Assembly: GCF_001434315.1 (NCBI RefSeq)
Contig: NZ_AZFE01000003.1
Coordinates: 236,049-300,048, forward strand
DNA from: Paucilactobacillus oligofermentans DSM 15707 = LMG 22743
GTDB lineage: Bacteria; Bacillota; Bacilli; Lactobacillales; Lactobacillaceae
Length of the DNA: 64,000 bases
Reading direction: 5' to 3'
Shown: piece by piece, positions 39,003 to 48,383 of the stretch
Layout: every line of letters begins with the position of its first letter
How positions within the stretch are numbered: position 1 is the stretch's first letter
Made by a program: the position numbers and the translations under genes
The notes under the pieces: model-generated
What the model was told of the DNA's origin: nothing
The model's input: the letters and a program-made list of their open reading frames with translations, nothing else
Database searches by the model: none

Positions 39003-41375
39003 ATGAATTCTAAAATATTAGAGGTAATGGATTTTGATAAAGTTAAAGCGAAAGCATTACCATTTTTAGTATCAGCAGCAGGGAAACGAGAACTTGAAAA
39101 CTTGGTGCCCAAAACTGAGATTGAAAAAGTGAAGTTGGCAATACAAGAAACAACTGATGGTGTAAATATTTATCGCTTAGCTGGCGGAATGGTGATTCCA
39201 CAGCTAGCTGATATTAGTATGCAATTAAAACGTTTAAAAATGGATGCAGTCTTAAATGCGGGTGAGCTAGCTCAAATTACGAAAATTTTACGAACTAGTA
39301 TGGCGGTTAAAGATTTTTTTGCTAAATTACGCGAACAAGATGTCGATATGCATACGATTGAACATTACGTTGATGATTTAGTTACGATTCCAACGATTAC
39401 AAAACAATTAGCAATATCAATTGAAGGTGATGGTCACATCACTGATGAGGCATCATCAAAATTACATGGCTTACGGCAACGAATTACGCAAACTGAGGGA
39501 TCAATTCGTTCTAAAATGGAAGGATTTACTCGGGGAGCCAATGCTAAATATTTAAGCGATGCAATTATTACGATGCGTGATGATCGTTATGTAATTCCAG
39601 TACAGGCTAACTATCGAGGTAAATTTGGTGGGATTGTTCACGATCAAAGTGGTAGTGGTCAGACACTATTTATCGAGCCACAAGCAGTTATTGAATTGAA
39701 TAATCGCTTACGCCAAGATCAATTAGATGAGAAACAAGAAGAAATACGGATTTTAGCTGAGCTATCGGCCTTAATTGCACCTTATCGAATTGATATTGGA
39801 AATAATGAACAAATCCTAGGACACCTTGATTTTATTAATGCCAAGGCACAAATGGCTCATAATATGCGGGCAACACTGCCAATAATTAGCAATGAACATC
39901 AGATTAATTTAAAGCAAGCTCGACATCCATTGATTGAAGCAAATAAAACAGTTGCTAACGATATTATTATTGGTGATGAATATCAAATGATCGTCATTAC
40001 TGGTCCTAATACCGGTGGTAAAACAATTACAATGAAGACCTTAGGGTTGATCCAATTGATGGGTCAAGCTGGGTTTTACATTCCAGCTCAAGAAGAAAGT
40101 ACAATCGGGGTCTTTGAACAGATTTTTGCGGATATTGGGGATGAACAGTCACTTGAACAAAATTTAAGTACTTTCTCTTCACACATATCAAATATCAAAG
40201 CAATTTTAGATCAAGCTGATGAAAATTCATTAGTCTTTCTTGATGAGGTTGGGGCCGGAACTGATCCTAAAGAAGGTGCCGCATTGGCAATGTCAATTTT
40301 GGATGCTTTAGGTGCTAAAAGTAGTTACGTGTTGGTTACAACCCATTATCCTGAACTAAAGGCATATGGTTTTGATCGTGAAAAAACGATTAATGCCAGT
40401 ATGGAATTTGATCAGGAGACCTTTAAACCAACTTATAAATTGCTATTAGGTATTCCTGGACAATCAAACGCATTAGAAATTGCCAAACGATTAGGGATTA
40501 CCGAATCAATTATTATGGAGTCAAAGGCCCTTATTTCAGAAGATAGTCAGGATTTAAATGCAATTATTGGTGATCTGGTGACACAACGTAAATTAGCACG
40601 TGATCGGTCAGAACAATTAGAAAATGATTTGCAAGCTACTGGAAAACTACAGACTGATTTAGATGAAAAGTTAACTAAATTTGAAACGCAAAAGGCAAAA
40701 CTGCTGGAAGATGCTCAAGTAGAGAATAATCATTTAGTATCGCAATCACGAAAGCAAGCCGACAAAATTATCGAACGATTACGAAAATTAGAACTTGAAG
40801 GGCAACAAATTAAAGAAAATCAGTTAATTGATGCTAAGGGTGAATTGAATTCTCTACGCATGGATGACCAACGATTAAAGAAAAATAAAGTTTTACAACG
40901 TGAAAAATTGAAACATGATTTAAAAGCTGGTGATGCTGTACTAGTTAAATCTTATGGTCAGTATGGCGATCTAATTCGTAAATTAGGTAAACAAGATTGG
41001 GAAGTTCAGCTGGGAATTTTAAAGATGAAGGTCAATGAATCTGATTTAGAAAAATCTAAGCAAGCGAACATTGCAGCTCAGGAACGCGAACGTGAGCCAA
41101 AGCAACGAATTACTCACTCTGTTTCAACCCGAGAAACATCTGCTCGTTTAGACTTACGAGGACATCGCTATGATCAAGCAATGGTCGAAGTTGATCAATT
41201 TATTGATCATGCGGTTTTGAGTAATTTGTCATCAGTAACGATTGTTCATGGTAAGGGAACTGGGGCACTTCGTAAGGGGACACAAGAATATCTTCGAAGT
41301 AATCCACGAGTTAAAAGCTTTGAATTTGCAGCACCTAATGCTGGTGGCGATGGAGCAACGATTGTCTTTTTATAA
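39003..41375 (+). CDS. mutS2: Endonuclease MutS2
   Basis: MutS paralogue without the mismatch-binding domain; acts in recombination control and rescue of collided ribosomes. Walker A GPNTGGKT is near residues 333-340 and DEVGAGTDPKEGAALA near 413-428. A long coiled coil (about 510-640) leads to the C-terminal Smr nuclease domain (about 712-790), with LDLRGHRYDQA and HGKGTGALR. Length 790. Follows cvpA after 16 bases. Confidence 0.96.
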   Translation: MNSKILEVMDFDKVKAKALPFLVSAAGKRELENLVPKTEIEKVKLAIQETTDGVNIYRLAGGMVIPQLADISMQLKRLKMDAVLNAGELAQITKILRTSMAVKDFFAKLREQDVDMHTIEHYVDDLVTIPTITKQLAISIEGDGHITDEASSKLHGLRQRITQTEGSIRSKMEGFTRGANAKYLSDAIITMRDDRYVIPVQANYRGKFGGIVHDQSGSGQTLFIEPQAVIELNNRLRQDQLDEKQEEIRILAELSALIAPYRIDIGNNEQILGHLDFINAKAQMAHNMRATLPIISNEHQINLKQARHPLIEANKTVANDIIIGDEYQMIVITGPNTGGKTITMKTLGLIQLMGQAGFYIPAQEESTIGVFEQIFADIGDEQSLEQNLSTFSSHISNIKAILDQADENSLVFLDEVGAGTDPKEGAALAMSILDALGAKSSYVLVTTHYPELKAYGFDREKTINASMEFDQETFKPTYKLLLGIPGQSNALEIAKRLGITESIIMESKALISEDSQDLNAIIGDLVTQRKLARDRSEQLENDLQATGKLQTDLDEKLTKFETQKAKLLEDAQVENNHLVSQSRKQADKIIERLRKLELEGQQIKENQLIDAKGELNSLRMDDQRLKKNKVLQREKLKHDLKAGDAVLVKSYGQYGDLIRKLGKQDWEVQLGILKMKVNESDLEKSKQANIAAQEREREPKQRITHSVSTRETSARLDLRGHRYDQAMVEVDQFIDHAVLSNLSSVTIVHGKGTGALRKGTQEYLRSNPRVKSFEFAAPNAGGDGATIVFL

Positions 41376-41422
41376 ATTACTAATTTTTTGTAAGCAAAAT
41401 AATGTATTTTAATTTAAAAATT

Positions 41423-41431
41423 TGTTAGAAT
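41423..41431 (+). promoter_or_regulatory. Extended -10 promoter of trxA
   Basis: TGTTAGAAT about 28 bases before the trxA ATG, allowing expression separate from mutS2. Confidence 0.5.
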
Positions 41432-41458
41432 GTTAGCAATGAAAGCGAGGAATTGATT

Positions 41459-41770
41459 ATGTCATTCAAAGAAACAACTGATCAAACCTTCGTAGCAGAT
41501 ACTGCGAACGGAGTAACATTAACTGATTTTTGGGCAACTTGGTGTGGTCCTTGTCGGATGCAATCACCAGTAGTGGAACAATTAGCTAGCGAAATGGGAA
41601 ATGTAACATTCAATAAACTTGATGTTGATCAAAATCCAGAAACTGCACAAAAATTTAATGTGATGAGTATTCCAACTTTACTTGTTCAAAAAGACGGTGA
41701 AGTGGTTGATACATTGATTGGTTATCATTCAAAGGAACAATTAGCGCAAATTTTAAATCAATATTTATAA
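41459..41770 (+). CDS. trxA: Thioredoxin
   Basis: Cytosolic disulfide reductase of 103 residues. The active site WCGPC is at about residues 27-31, and the cis-Pro segment SIPTLLV near 72-78 is intact. Start at ATG 41459 (MSFKETT), after GCGAGGA; an ATG two codons earlier overlaps that site. trxA after mutS2 is a conserved Firmicutes order. Confidence 0.96.
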   Translation: MSFKETTDQTFVADTANGVTLTDFWATWCGPCRMQSPVVEQLASEMGNVTFNKLDVDQNPETAQKFNVMSIPTLLVQKDGEVVDTLIGYHSKEQLAQILNQYL

Positions 41771-41776
41771 CAAAAT

Positions 41777-41810
41777 AAAATGAACAAAACATTAGTTTTG
41801 TTCATTTTTT
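41777..41810. terminator. Bidirectional terminator between trxA and yslB-like gene
   Basis: AAAATGAACAAAAC, ATTA loop and a perfect complement, flanked by A and T runs. Confidence 0.92.
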
Positions 41811-41820
41811 GTATATAATT

Positions 41821-42288
41821 TTATTCACTTAACTGAATGAAATTAATTGGGGTTTCATCAGTGACTTGATTGGATGAATCATGATAGACAGTAATTTGAA
41901 TAATCTTTTTCTTTTCCACTTCGACGGAAGCTTCAGTGACCATATTAGTTTGAAACTCGATTTGTTGCGCAATTAGGCCGGCTTCAAAATTAAAAGTAGC
42001 ATGGGATAATTTTGAACGATCAATGATCTCATCACCGGCTAGCTCCCATACTTGCTGTTTACTATTCTTTTTAATTAAAGATAAGGTTCCAAGGCTAAGT
42101 TGATGAAATAAGCTAATTAATTTATCATCAGAATCAACGGGAAATTGGCGGGCAATATCTTTACCTGCCCAATATAAGATACCATCAGCTTCGGTACCTA
42201 AGATAGATGGTAGAAGAACATCTCGAAGCATCATTTGTCCTAAACCAGTATTGCTATGAATCATTTGATCATACAAAGATTGTGTCAT
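41821..42288 (-). CDS. YslB family protein (DUF2507)
   Basis: A 155-residue cytoplasmic protein of the DUF2507 family, with an N-terminal LRDVLLPSILGTEADGILYW block that is diagnostic and an alpha/beta V4R-like fold expected for the family. Its role is unknown; it lies beside murI in many bacilli and lactobacilli, here divergently. GGAG precedes the ATG on the reverse strand. Confidence 0.85.
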   Translation of the reverse strand: MTQSLYDQMIHSNTGLGQMMLRDVLLPSILGTEADGILYWAGKDIARQFPVDSDDKLISLFHQLSLGTLSLIKKNSKQQVWELAGDEIIDRSKLSHATFNFEAGLIAQQIEFQTNMVTEASVEVEKKKIIQITVYHDSSNQVTDETPINFIQLSE

Positions 42289-42430
42289 TTTTCGAACTCC
42301 TTAATTTGCTAAAATTTATTATACATTTTAAATGATGATATGTCAGTTGTAACTGCTATTTTGCTTGAAAAAAAGGTTAATTAAGTCGATAATTGTAGTT
42401 ATAGTTTAAAGATAAGCGGGGCAAGACATC

Positions 42431-43234
42431 ATGGATAATCGACCAATTGGTGTAATGGATTCAGGACTAGGCGGACTGACATTTGTTAAAGAAATTAGAC
42501 ATCAACTGCCAAATGAATCAATAGTTTTTTTGGGTGATGAAGCACGACTGCCATATGGTATTAAATCTTCGTCGGAAGTTCGTGAATTTAGTTTTCAGAT
42601 TGCTAAATACTTATTAAAATTTGATATTAAAATGTTTGTGATTGCTTGTAACACGGCAACCGCTGCGGCATTACAGTTTTTACAAGAACAATTGGATATT
42701 CCCGTAATTGGAGTAATTAAGCCTGGTAGTCAAGCAGCAACAAGCTTAACGAAGAATCATCAAGTTGGGGTAATTGCAACTCAAAAAACCATTGAGAGTT
42801 TGGCCTATACTAACCAAATTGGTTTACTGGATTCAAAAGTAAAAGTAATTGGGCTTGCAACACAATCATTAGTCAAGCTAGTTGAAAGTAATCAAATGAA
42901 TACTGATTATGCACAACAAATAATTAGTGAACAATTAAATTTCTTTGCTGATTATCAAGTTGATACGTTAATTTTAGGGTGTACCCATTTTCCATTATTA
43001 GCTAATGAAATTCAATCAGCGATGGGGCCAGAGGTTAAACTAATTGATTCTGGAGCTGAAACGGCATCGGTAGTTAAAGAGCTATTGACTAAAAATGATG
43101 TATTAGCGAGTCAGCATAATGATAACTTTTTGAAATTATTAACAACAGGTTCAATCATACAATTTGAAAAGGTGGCAAGTAACTGGTTACAAGATTCTAA
43201 GTTGGATATTGCACAAGTTAATTTAGGAGAATAA
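42431..43234 (+). CDS. murI: Glutamate racemase
   Basis: Makes D-glutamate for peptidoglycan. The two catalytic cysteines are in VIACNTATAAAL (about 72-83) and LGCTHFPLL (about 183-191), with the N-terminal GVMDSGLGGLT motif. Length 267. The following pyrophosphatase starts two bases after its stop and the phosphoesterase after that overlaps by one base, so murI, xtp and the phosphoesterase form one operon. Confidence 0.96.
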   Translation: MDNRPIGVMDSGLGGLTFVKEIRHQLPNESIVFLGDEARLPYGIKSSSEVREFSFQIAKYLLKFDIKMFVIACNTATAAALQFLQEQLDIPVIGVIKPGSQAATSLTKNHQVGVIATQKTIESLAYTNQIGLLDSKVKVIGLATQSLVKLVESNQMNTDYAQQIISEQLNFFADYQVDTLILGCTHFPLLANEIQSAMGPEVKLIDSGAETASVVKELLTKNDVLASQHNDNFLKLLTTGSIIQFEKVASNWLQDSKLDIAQVNLGE

Positions 43235-43236
43235 AA

Positions 43237-43833
43237 ATGAATGAAATTATTGTAGCTACTAATAATGCTGGTAAAGCGACTGAATATGAGGAATTATTTT
43301 TACCACTTAAAATTAAAATAAAAACATTAAAAGATTTTCCAGAGTTACCTGAAATTGAAGAAACTGGGACAACTTTTGAAGAAAATGCTTTAATTAAAGC
43401 TCATACAGTTGCTAAAATCACTAATTTACCAGTAGTTGCTGATGATTCAGGATTAATGATTAATGCTTTAAATGGTGAGCCTGGGGTATATTCAGCAAGA
43501 TATGCAGGCAATCATGATGACCAAGCCAATATTGATAAAGTATTGGTTAATTTAAAAAATGTTGCGCCGGTGGATCGTGGTGCTAGTTTTCATACTGCAT
43601 TAGTTGCAGTTAAGCCTAATGGTGATCAGCTGTTAGCGCATGGTGATGTTGAAGGCGTGATCCTAGATGAACAACGTGGAACTAATGGCTTTGGCTATGA
43701 TTCAATTTTCTATGTCGATCAGTTTAATAAGACGATGGCAGAATTAACGGCAGAACAAAAAAATCAAATTAGTCATCGAGGCAATGCAATGCGTAATTTA
43801 ATGACTAATTTTGAAACTTGGTGGCGTGAATAA
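43237..43833 (+). CDS. XTP/dITP pyrophosphatase (RdgB/HAM1 family)
   Basis: House-cleaning enzyme hydrolysing dITP/XTP to monophosphates. The family motifs VATNNAGKATEYEE (about 5-18), DDSGLMINALNGEPGVYSARYAG (Asp near 69) and GTNGFGYDSIFY near 148 are present. Length 198. Starts behind AGGAGA two bases after murI. Confidence 0.95.
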   Translation: MNEIIVATNNAGKATEYEELFLPLKIKIKTLKDFPELPEIEETGTTFEENALIKAHTVAKITNLPVVADDSGLMINALNGEPGVYSARYAGNHDDQANIDKVLVNLKNVAPVDRGASFHTALVAVKPNGDQLLAHGDVEGVILDEQRGTNGFGYDSIFYVDQFNKTMAELTAEQKNQISHRGNAMRNLMTNFETWWRE

Positions 43834-44360
43834 TGAAAATTATGATTGTAAGTGATAATCATGGTGATCGGGATATTTTAGCTAAATTGGTTAATGAATA
43901 TACGAATAAAGTTGATTTGATGATTCATTGTGGTGATTCAGAAATGCTAGTTGATGATCCTATTTTTGAACATATGCCAAGTGTGCTTGGTAACAATGAC
44001 TGGGGACAACCGTTTTTAGATAAGCGAATAATTGAAGATGAATCAGAACGGATTTTATTAACCCATGGGCACCTATATAATGTTAATTTTACAATGGATA
44101 AATTAGCAGCCTTAGCTAGAAATCATAATGCATCAGTAATTGCTTTTGGACATACCCATCAATTAGCAGCAACGATGAAGGATAATAAATTATTTATTAA
44201 TCCGGGAAGTATTAGTTTGCCTAGAGGTGAGTTTAGTTATATTGGTGGCACATACGCAATTGTTGATCTGCAGGATGAAATTGTTAAAGTTCAATTTTAT
44301 AATCGGGAATTAGAGCCAATTGATGAGCTTAAATTTACATTTGAAAGAAATATGAAGTGA
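43833..44360 (+). CDS. YfcE/MJ0936-like metallophosphodiesterase
   Basis: Calcineurin-like phosphoesterase of 175 residues. The dimetal motifs are SDNHGD (about 6-11), HCGDSE (about 34-39), GNNDWG (about 53-58), LTHGH (about 74-78) and GHTHQ (about 107-111). The family (YsnB in Bacillus) cleaves phosphodiesters in vitro; the natural substrate is unknown. It overlaps the previous stop by one base (TAATG). Confidence 0.9.
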   Translation: MKIMIVSDNHGDRDILAKLVNEYTNKVDLMIHCGDSEMLVDDPIFEHMPSVLGNNDWGQPFLDKRIIEDESERILLTHGHLYNVNFTMDKLAALARNHNASVIAFGHTHQLAATMKDNKLFINPGSISLPRGEFSYIGGTYAIVDLQDEIVKVQFYNRELEPIDELKFTFERNMK

Positions 44361-44449
44361 TTTTTAAATATTTTAAAATATCAAAGACATTAGTATTCAT
44401 GTGACTAAATTTTCGATACAATGAAATAGTACTGAAAGGAGTCATTCTA

Positions 44450-44914
44450 ATGATCGATGCGTCAATTAATGAAATGTTGACTGAGAGAAAACAGAAATTT
44501 TTGATTCCAGCCAATATTGTTGCTAATGTTTTAGAATCAAATAATTTGTATCATGCATTTTTAGTTTTAACCAAGAATCAATATGCTAAAATCATTGTTT
44601 TAGATAATGATGGTAAGTACAAAGGCTTATTATCATTAGCGATGGTAACTGATCAGATGTTAGATACTGAAAGTATTAATGTCAGTAAGCTGACTCATAT
44701 TTTAGTTGGTGATGTAATGCAAACGGATGCAATCACGGTGGAAGATCCATACGATGTTGAAAATGATTTACGACTACTAACTAATAATCCATTTTTGCCA
44801 GTTGTCGCTGATAATGGTGATTTTACTGGGATTGTCACACGAAGAGAATTATTAAAAGCAATCAATCGAATGGTTCATAATATTGATGATCAATATGAAA
44901 TTACAAAAAAATGA
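44450..44914 (+). CDS. CBS-domain protein, CbpB/YkuL-like
   Basis: A 154-residue protein made of two CBS domains (about 10-70 and 85-150). In Firmicutes the YkuL/CbpB family binds cyclic di-AMP and, when free, stimulates the (p)ppGpp synthetase Rel; the size and the MIDASINEMLTE-like N-terminus fit it. Good AAAGGAG site. It is followed by dapH after 25 bases, matching the ykuL-ykuQ-ykuR order of Bacillus. Confidence 0.8.
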   Translation: MIDASINEMLTERKQKFLIPANIVANVLESNNLYHAFLVLTKNQYAKIIVLDNDGKYKGLLSLAMVTDQMLDTESINVSKLTHILVGDVMQTDAITVEDPYDVENDLRLLTNNPFLPVVADNGDFTGIVTRRELLKAINRMVHNIDDQYEITKK

Positions 44915-44939
44915 AAATATTAAATAGATGAGGTAAAGT

Positions 44940-45650
44940 ATGGCAAAATTAGACGCACAATCAATTATTAACTATATTGGTAATTCACCTAAGAAAACGC
45001 CAGTTAAGGTGTATATTAAAGGTGATTTAGCTGACTTAGAATTTCCAGCTGCAATTCGCTCATTTGTTGAAACTAAAAGTGGGGTTATTTTTGGAGATTG
45101 GAAAGATATTAAAGTCTTTTTAGATGCTCATAAATTAGAAATTGTTGATTTTGAAATTGAAAATGACCGTCGTAATTCAGGTGTTCCATTGCTTGATATG
45201 AAAGAAATCAATGCACGAATTGAACCAGGGGCTGTAATTCGTGAACAAGTTTTAATTGGTAACAATGCGGTAATCATGATGGGGGCGCAAATTAATATTG
45301 GGGCTGAAATTGGTGATAATACAATGATTGATATGGGTGCCGTTTTAGGTGGTCGTGCTTTAGTTGGCCAAAATTGTCATATTGGTGCGGGGACAGTGCT
45401 AGCAGGAGTTGTTGAACCACCTTCGGCTACACCAGTTATTGTAGAAGATGATGTTTTAATCGGAGCTAACTGTGTGGTACTTGAAGGTGTTAAAGTTGGT
45501 AAAGGATCGGTTGTGGGTGCTGGAGCAGTTGTAACCCAAGATGTTGCGCCAAATACGGTTGTCGCTGGAGTACCAGCTCGTAAAATTAAAGATATCGATG
45601 ATAAAACTAAAAGTAAGACTGAATTAATGGATGAATTGCGTAAGCTTTAA
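44940..45650 (+). CDS. dapH: 2,3,4,5-tetrahydropyridine-2,6-dicarboxylate N-acetyltransferase
   Basis: Acetyl-CoA-dependent step of the acetylase route to diaminopimelate and lysine. Residues about 85-205 form a left-handed beta helix of hexapeptide repeats (for example [20 protein letters not shown] and [14 protein letters not shown]). The N-terminal part (about 1-80) is the DapH-specific domain. Length 236. GAGGTAAAGT precedes the ATG. The deacetylase of the same pathway is encoded about 100 bases downstream. Confidence 0.93.
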   Translation: MAKLDAQSIINYIGNSPKKTPVKVYIKGDLADLEFPAAIRSFVETKSGVIFGDWKDIKVFLDAHKLEIVDFEIENDRRNSGVPLLDMKEINARIEPGAVIREQVLIGNNAVIMMGAQINIGAEIGDNTMIDMGAVLGGRALVGQNCHIGAGTVLAGVVEPPSATPVIVEDDVLIGANCVVLEGVKVGKGSVVGAGAVVTQDVAPNTVVAGVPARKIKDIDDKTKSKTELMDELRKL

Positions 45651-45691
45651 AGCGTATTAGGTCATTCTAATTTAAGTTGATAATTAATGAT

Positions 45692-45730
45692 AGGGACTGT
45701 TATTAAAGCGATTGCTTTCATACGGTCCCT
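45692..45730 (+). repeat. Hairpin between dapH and the deacetylase gene
   Basis: AGGGACTGT pairs with ACGGTCCCT, with an inner AAAGC/GCTTT stem closed by GATT. There is no T-run, so this is not a standard terminator. It lies about 20 bases upstream of the next start and may adjust stability or translation. Confidence 0.5.
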
Positions 45731-45752
45731 TAATAGTAAGGTTGGTTAGATA

Positions 45753-46907
45753 ATGGCATTTAAAAATGAGCAGTTAATTCAAATATATCAACAGCTACAT
45801 CAAATTCCTGAATTAGGACTTGAAGAGTTTGAGACACATCAATTTTTATTGACTACGATTCATCAAATGAATCAGGAAAATCTAAAATATCAAACAACCG
45901 ATAAATTACCGACTTCATTGGTAGTGAAGGTCAATGGAAAAAAGCACACAAAACGAATTGGCTATCGGACTGATATCGATGGGTTACCAATTGTTGAACA
46001 AACTGGGTTATCATTTGCTTCAAAAACTAATGGACGAATGCATGCTTGTGGACATGATATTCATATGACCGTTGCCTTAGGAATTTTAGATTATTTTGCT
46101 GATCATCAACCTGAATATGATTTAATTTTTATTTTTCAACCATCTGAAGAAAATCATAGTGGTGGGATGAAACTCTATCAAAGTGGAATTCTCGATGATT
46201 GGATGCCGGATGAAATATATGCTTTTCATGATAATCCAAATCTGCCAACCGGAGCAATTGGTTCAACTAATGGGACCTTATTTGCCGGAACTTGTGAGAT
46301 TCACGCAGATCTTGAGGGGTTAAGTGGTCATGCAGCGTTTCCTCATGCAGCAAATGATATGGCAGTTGCAGTTAGTGCGTTTGTGATGCAATTACAAACA
46401 GTAGTCAGTCGAAATGTGGATCCAATTGAAGGTGGCGTTGTGACGATTGGTCATATCAATGCTGGTGATACAGGTAATGTGATTGCTGGACATGCTCATG
46501 TTGACGGAACGATTAGGTCATTAACCCAAGTAAATAACTTAAAGATGCAAAAACGAGTGCAGGCAATTGCTGAAGGCGTTGCATTAACTTATAGTTGCCA
46601 AGTGAATTTAACTTTACACCAAGGTGGATATTTACCAGTTGAAAACAATCATGAAACTACTACTGACTTTATTAAATATATGAAAAATAATCAAAGTGTT
46701 AATTTTATTGAAACTAAACCAGCGATGACTGGTGAGGATTTTGGATTTCTTTTATCGAAGATTCCAGGAACAATGTTTTGGTTGGGTGTTAATAGTCCAT
46801 ATTCACTTCATAGTGAAAAGCTAGCCCCAGACACTAATGCAATTTTTCCGGGTATTCAAGCAATGACCGGATTCTTGGAGCATCGTTTTCAAACGATTGA
46901 CAATTAA
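45753..46907 (+). CDS. N-acetyldiaminopimelate deacetylase (M20 family)
   Basis: Removes the acetyl group in the acetylase diaminopimelate pathway (YkuR type). The M20 amidohydrolase metal motifs are MHACGHDIHM (about 98-107) and FQPSEENHSGGM (about 131-142); the dimerisation domain contains LSGHAAFPHAAND. Length 384. The upstream ribosome site is weak (AAGG), and it follows dapH, which supports this substrate over other M20 targets. A convergent terminator lies just beyond its stop. Confidence 0.9.
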   Translation: MAFKNEQLIQIYQQLHQIPELGLEEFETHQFLLTTIHQMNQENLKYQTTDKLPTSLVVKVNGKKHTKRIGYRTDIDGLPIVEQTGLSFASKTNGRMHACGHDIHMTVALGILDYFADHQPEYDLIFIFQPSEENHSGGMKLYQSGILDDWMPDEIYAFHDNPNLPTGAIGSTNGTLFAGTCEIHADLEGLSGHAAFPHAANDMAVAVSAFVMQLQTVVSRNVDPIEGGVVTIGHINAGDTGNVIAGHAHVDGTIRSLTQVNNLKMQKRVQAIAEGVALTYSCQVNLTLHQGGYLPVENNHETTTDFIKYMKNNQSVNFIETKPAMTGEDFGFLLSKIPGTMFWLGVNSPYSLHSEKLAPDTNAIFPGIQAMTGFLEHRFQTIDN

Positions 46908-46922
46908 TATAAATAGTACAAA

Positions 46923-46957
46923 AAAAGCCTCGCTGATATTAAATCAGTGGGGCTTTT
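46923..46957. terminator. Bidirectional terminator overlapping the mscS-like stop
   Basis: AAAAGCCTCGCTGAT and ATCAGTGGGGCTTTT pair over 15 positions. The stem contains the last codons and stop of the reverse-strand channel gene, and also serves the convergent deacetylase gene. Confidence 0.88.
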
Positions 46958-47802
46958 GGTTGGGCACCAAGATCAATTTTAGCCGCTCTAATTGCGGTTA
47001 GATATTCGGCTAAGAATTGGCTACGAATGGCATCTTGTTTACCATTTTCAGTGATCATCGTTACACGGTAGACTAAATTATTATTTTTGTTTAAAGTTGG
47101 GCCAATAATCTTAGGAGCACTAGATAATTCAGGTGTTTCTGGTGCAAGTCGTGCATTAACAGCTTCAATTTGAGCTTCAATTTTTTCTAAGGGTGCATTT
47201 GAACCAATATATAAATCGACGGTCGCAATCATATTATTTCGTGAAAAGTTACTGACAACGGTGATATTTCGATTGGGAATGAAATTTAAGGTACCATCGG
47301 CACTAGTTACTTGAGTAGTCCGAATTCCAAGCGAGGTAACTGTTCCTTTAACATTTCCGAGTTCTACGATATCTCCAACATCAAGTTGTTGCTCAAGTAA
47401 AATAAAGAATCCGGTGACAACGTCGTTAACAAATCCTTGAGCACCAAGCCCTAAAGCAATACTGAAGATTCCGGCTCCAGCAATTAAGGTGCCAACTGGA
47501 ACCCCGATGGTAGATAATAGGGCGTATAGCAAAAAGAAAAAGCAAGTATATCTAAAGATATTTAGGGTTAGTGCATGAATTGTATTAGTTCGATTGGTAG
47601 TGATGGCAAAATTACTTTTGGTGTACTGTTTGAAGGCGCGGTTGATAATAATTCGACCAATCCATAAAATTAAACCGAAAATGACGATAATAAAAATTAG
47701 AACAAAAAATTTATTGAAAAATCCTGCGACAAATTGATCCCAATTTATAGTGGAAAAATATTTAGTGAAGGTAGAAGCTTGTTGAGTTAGAAGTTTATTC
47801 AT
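46939..47802 (-). CDS. Small-conductance mechanosensitive channel (MscS family)
   Basis: Membrane channel relieving osmotic downshock. Three membrane helices (about 32-55, 75-100 and 103-125) are followed by the pore-lining motif GLGAQGFVNDVVTGFFILLE and a cytoplasmic beta domain containing VELGNVKGTVTSLGIRTTQV. I start at ATG 47802 (MNKLLTQQ); the ATG three codons earlier leaves one base between it and AGAAAG. Length 287. The C-terminal codons are part of the terminator. YkuT in Bacillus is the neighbour of ykuR, matching this order. Confidence 0.9.
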   Translation of the reverse strand: MNKLLTQQASTFTKYFSTINWDQFVAGFFNKFFVLIFIIVIFGLILWIGRIIINRAFKQYTKSNFAITTNRTNTIHALTLNIFRYTCFFFLLYALLSTIGVPVGTLIAGAGIFSIALGLGAQGFVNDVVTGFFILLEQQLDVGDIVELGNVKGTVTSLGIRTTQVTSADGTLNFIPNRNITVVSNFSRNNMIATVDLYIGSNAPLEKIEAQIEAVNARLAPETPELSSAPKIIGPTLNKNNNLVYRVTMITENGKQDAIRSQFLAEYLTAIRAAKIDLGAQPKAPLI

Positions 47803-47946
47803 ACGACACATACTTTCTAAAATAATTTAATATCTTTATTTTACCAAAAAAACAAACTTGCAACCAGATTAAGTAGGGTTTTAATTGCGGATGTAGTTTG
47901 TCAGTGATATTCTTAGTGAAACAACTTTTGAATGGAGGAATTAATT

Positions 47947-48372
47947 ATGTCTTTAGGAGCTATCGCTGGTTTAATTGCAGCCATTGCGTTTTTAATTTTA
48001 GCAGTTTTCATTTCATTCTTTTTGATTCGTTTGAGTGGAACACTGAAAGAAGTTAACCGAAGTTTACCAATTATTACAAATGATATGGATTCAATTAGCC
48101 GTGAAACTGAGGTTATTTTGAACAATGCTAATGATTTGTTGGAAGATGTCAATCAAAAGGTAGCAACGATTGATCCTGCATTTCAAGCAGTTGCTGATTT
48201 AGGAACTTCGGTTTCTGATTTAAATGAAGCTACTAGGAATGTTACCGACAAATTTACGAACAATGCTGCTAATTTGGGTAAATTTGGTGTTGCAGCAACA
48301 GTGGGTCAAAACGTTGCTGAAAAATTATGGAAAATGCGTAAAAAATCAAAAAATAAATCTAGAGAAGAGTAG
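47947..48372 (+). CDS. DUF948 (YtxG-like) membrane protein
   Basis: A 141-residue protein with one N-terminal membrane helix (about 4-26) and a long helical cytoplasmic part containing LPIITNDMDSISRETEVIL. The DUF948 family has no assigned function; in Bacillus the ytxG-ytxH pair is under general stress control and next to ccpA, as here. Start at ATG 47947, behind GGAGG. Basic C-terminal tail (RKKSKNKSREE). Confidence 0.85.
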   Translation: MSLGAIAGLIAAIAFLILAVFISFFLIRLSGTLKEVNRSLPIITNDMDSISRETEVILNNANDLLEDVNQKVATIDPAFQAVADLGTSVSDLNEATRNVTDKFTNNAANLGKFGVAATVGQNVAEKLWKMRKKSKNKSREE

Positions 48373-48383
48373 AGGTATTTCAC

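Noticed and set aside
41447..41461. cre-like ATGAAAGCGAGGA before trxA
   Set aside because: It is the ribosome site region and misses two key positions of the consensus.
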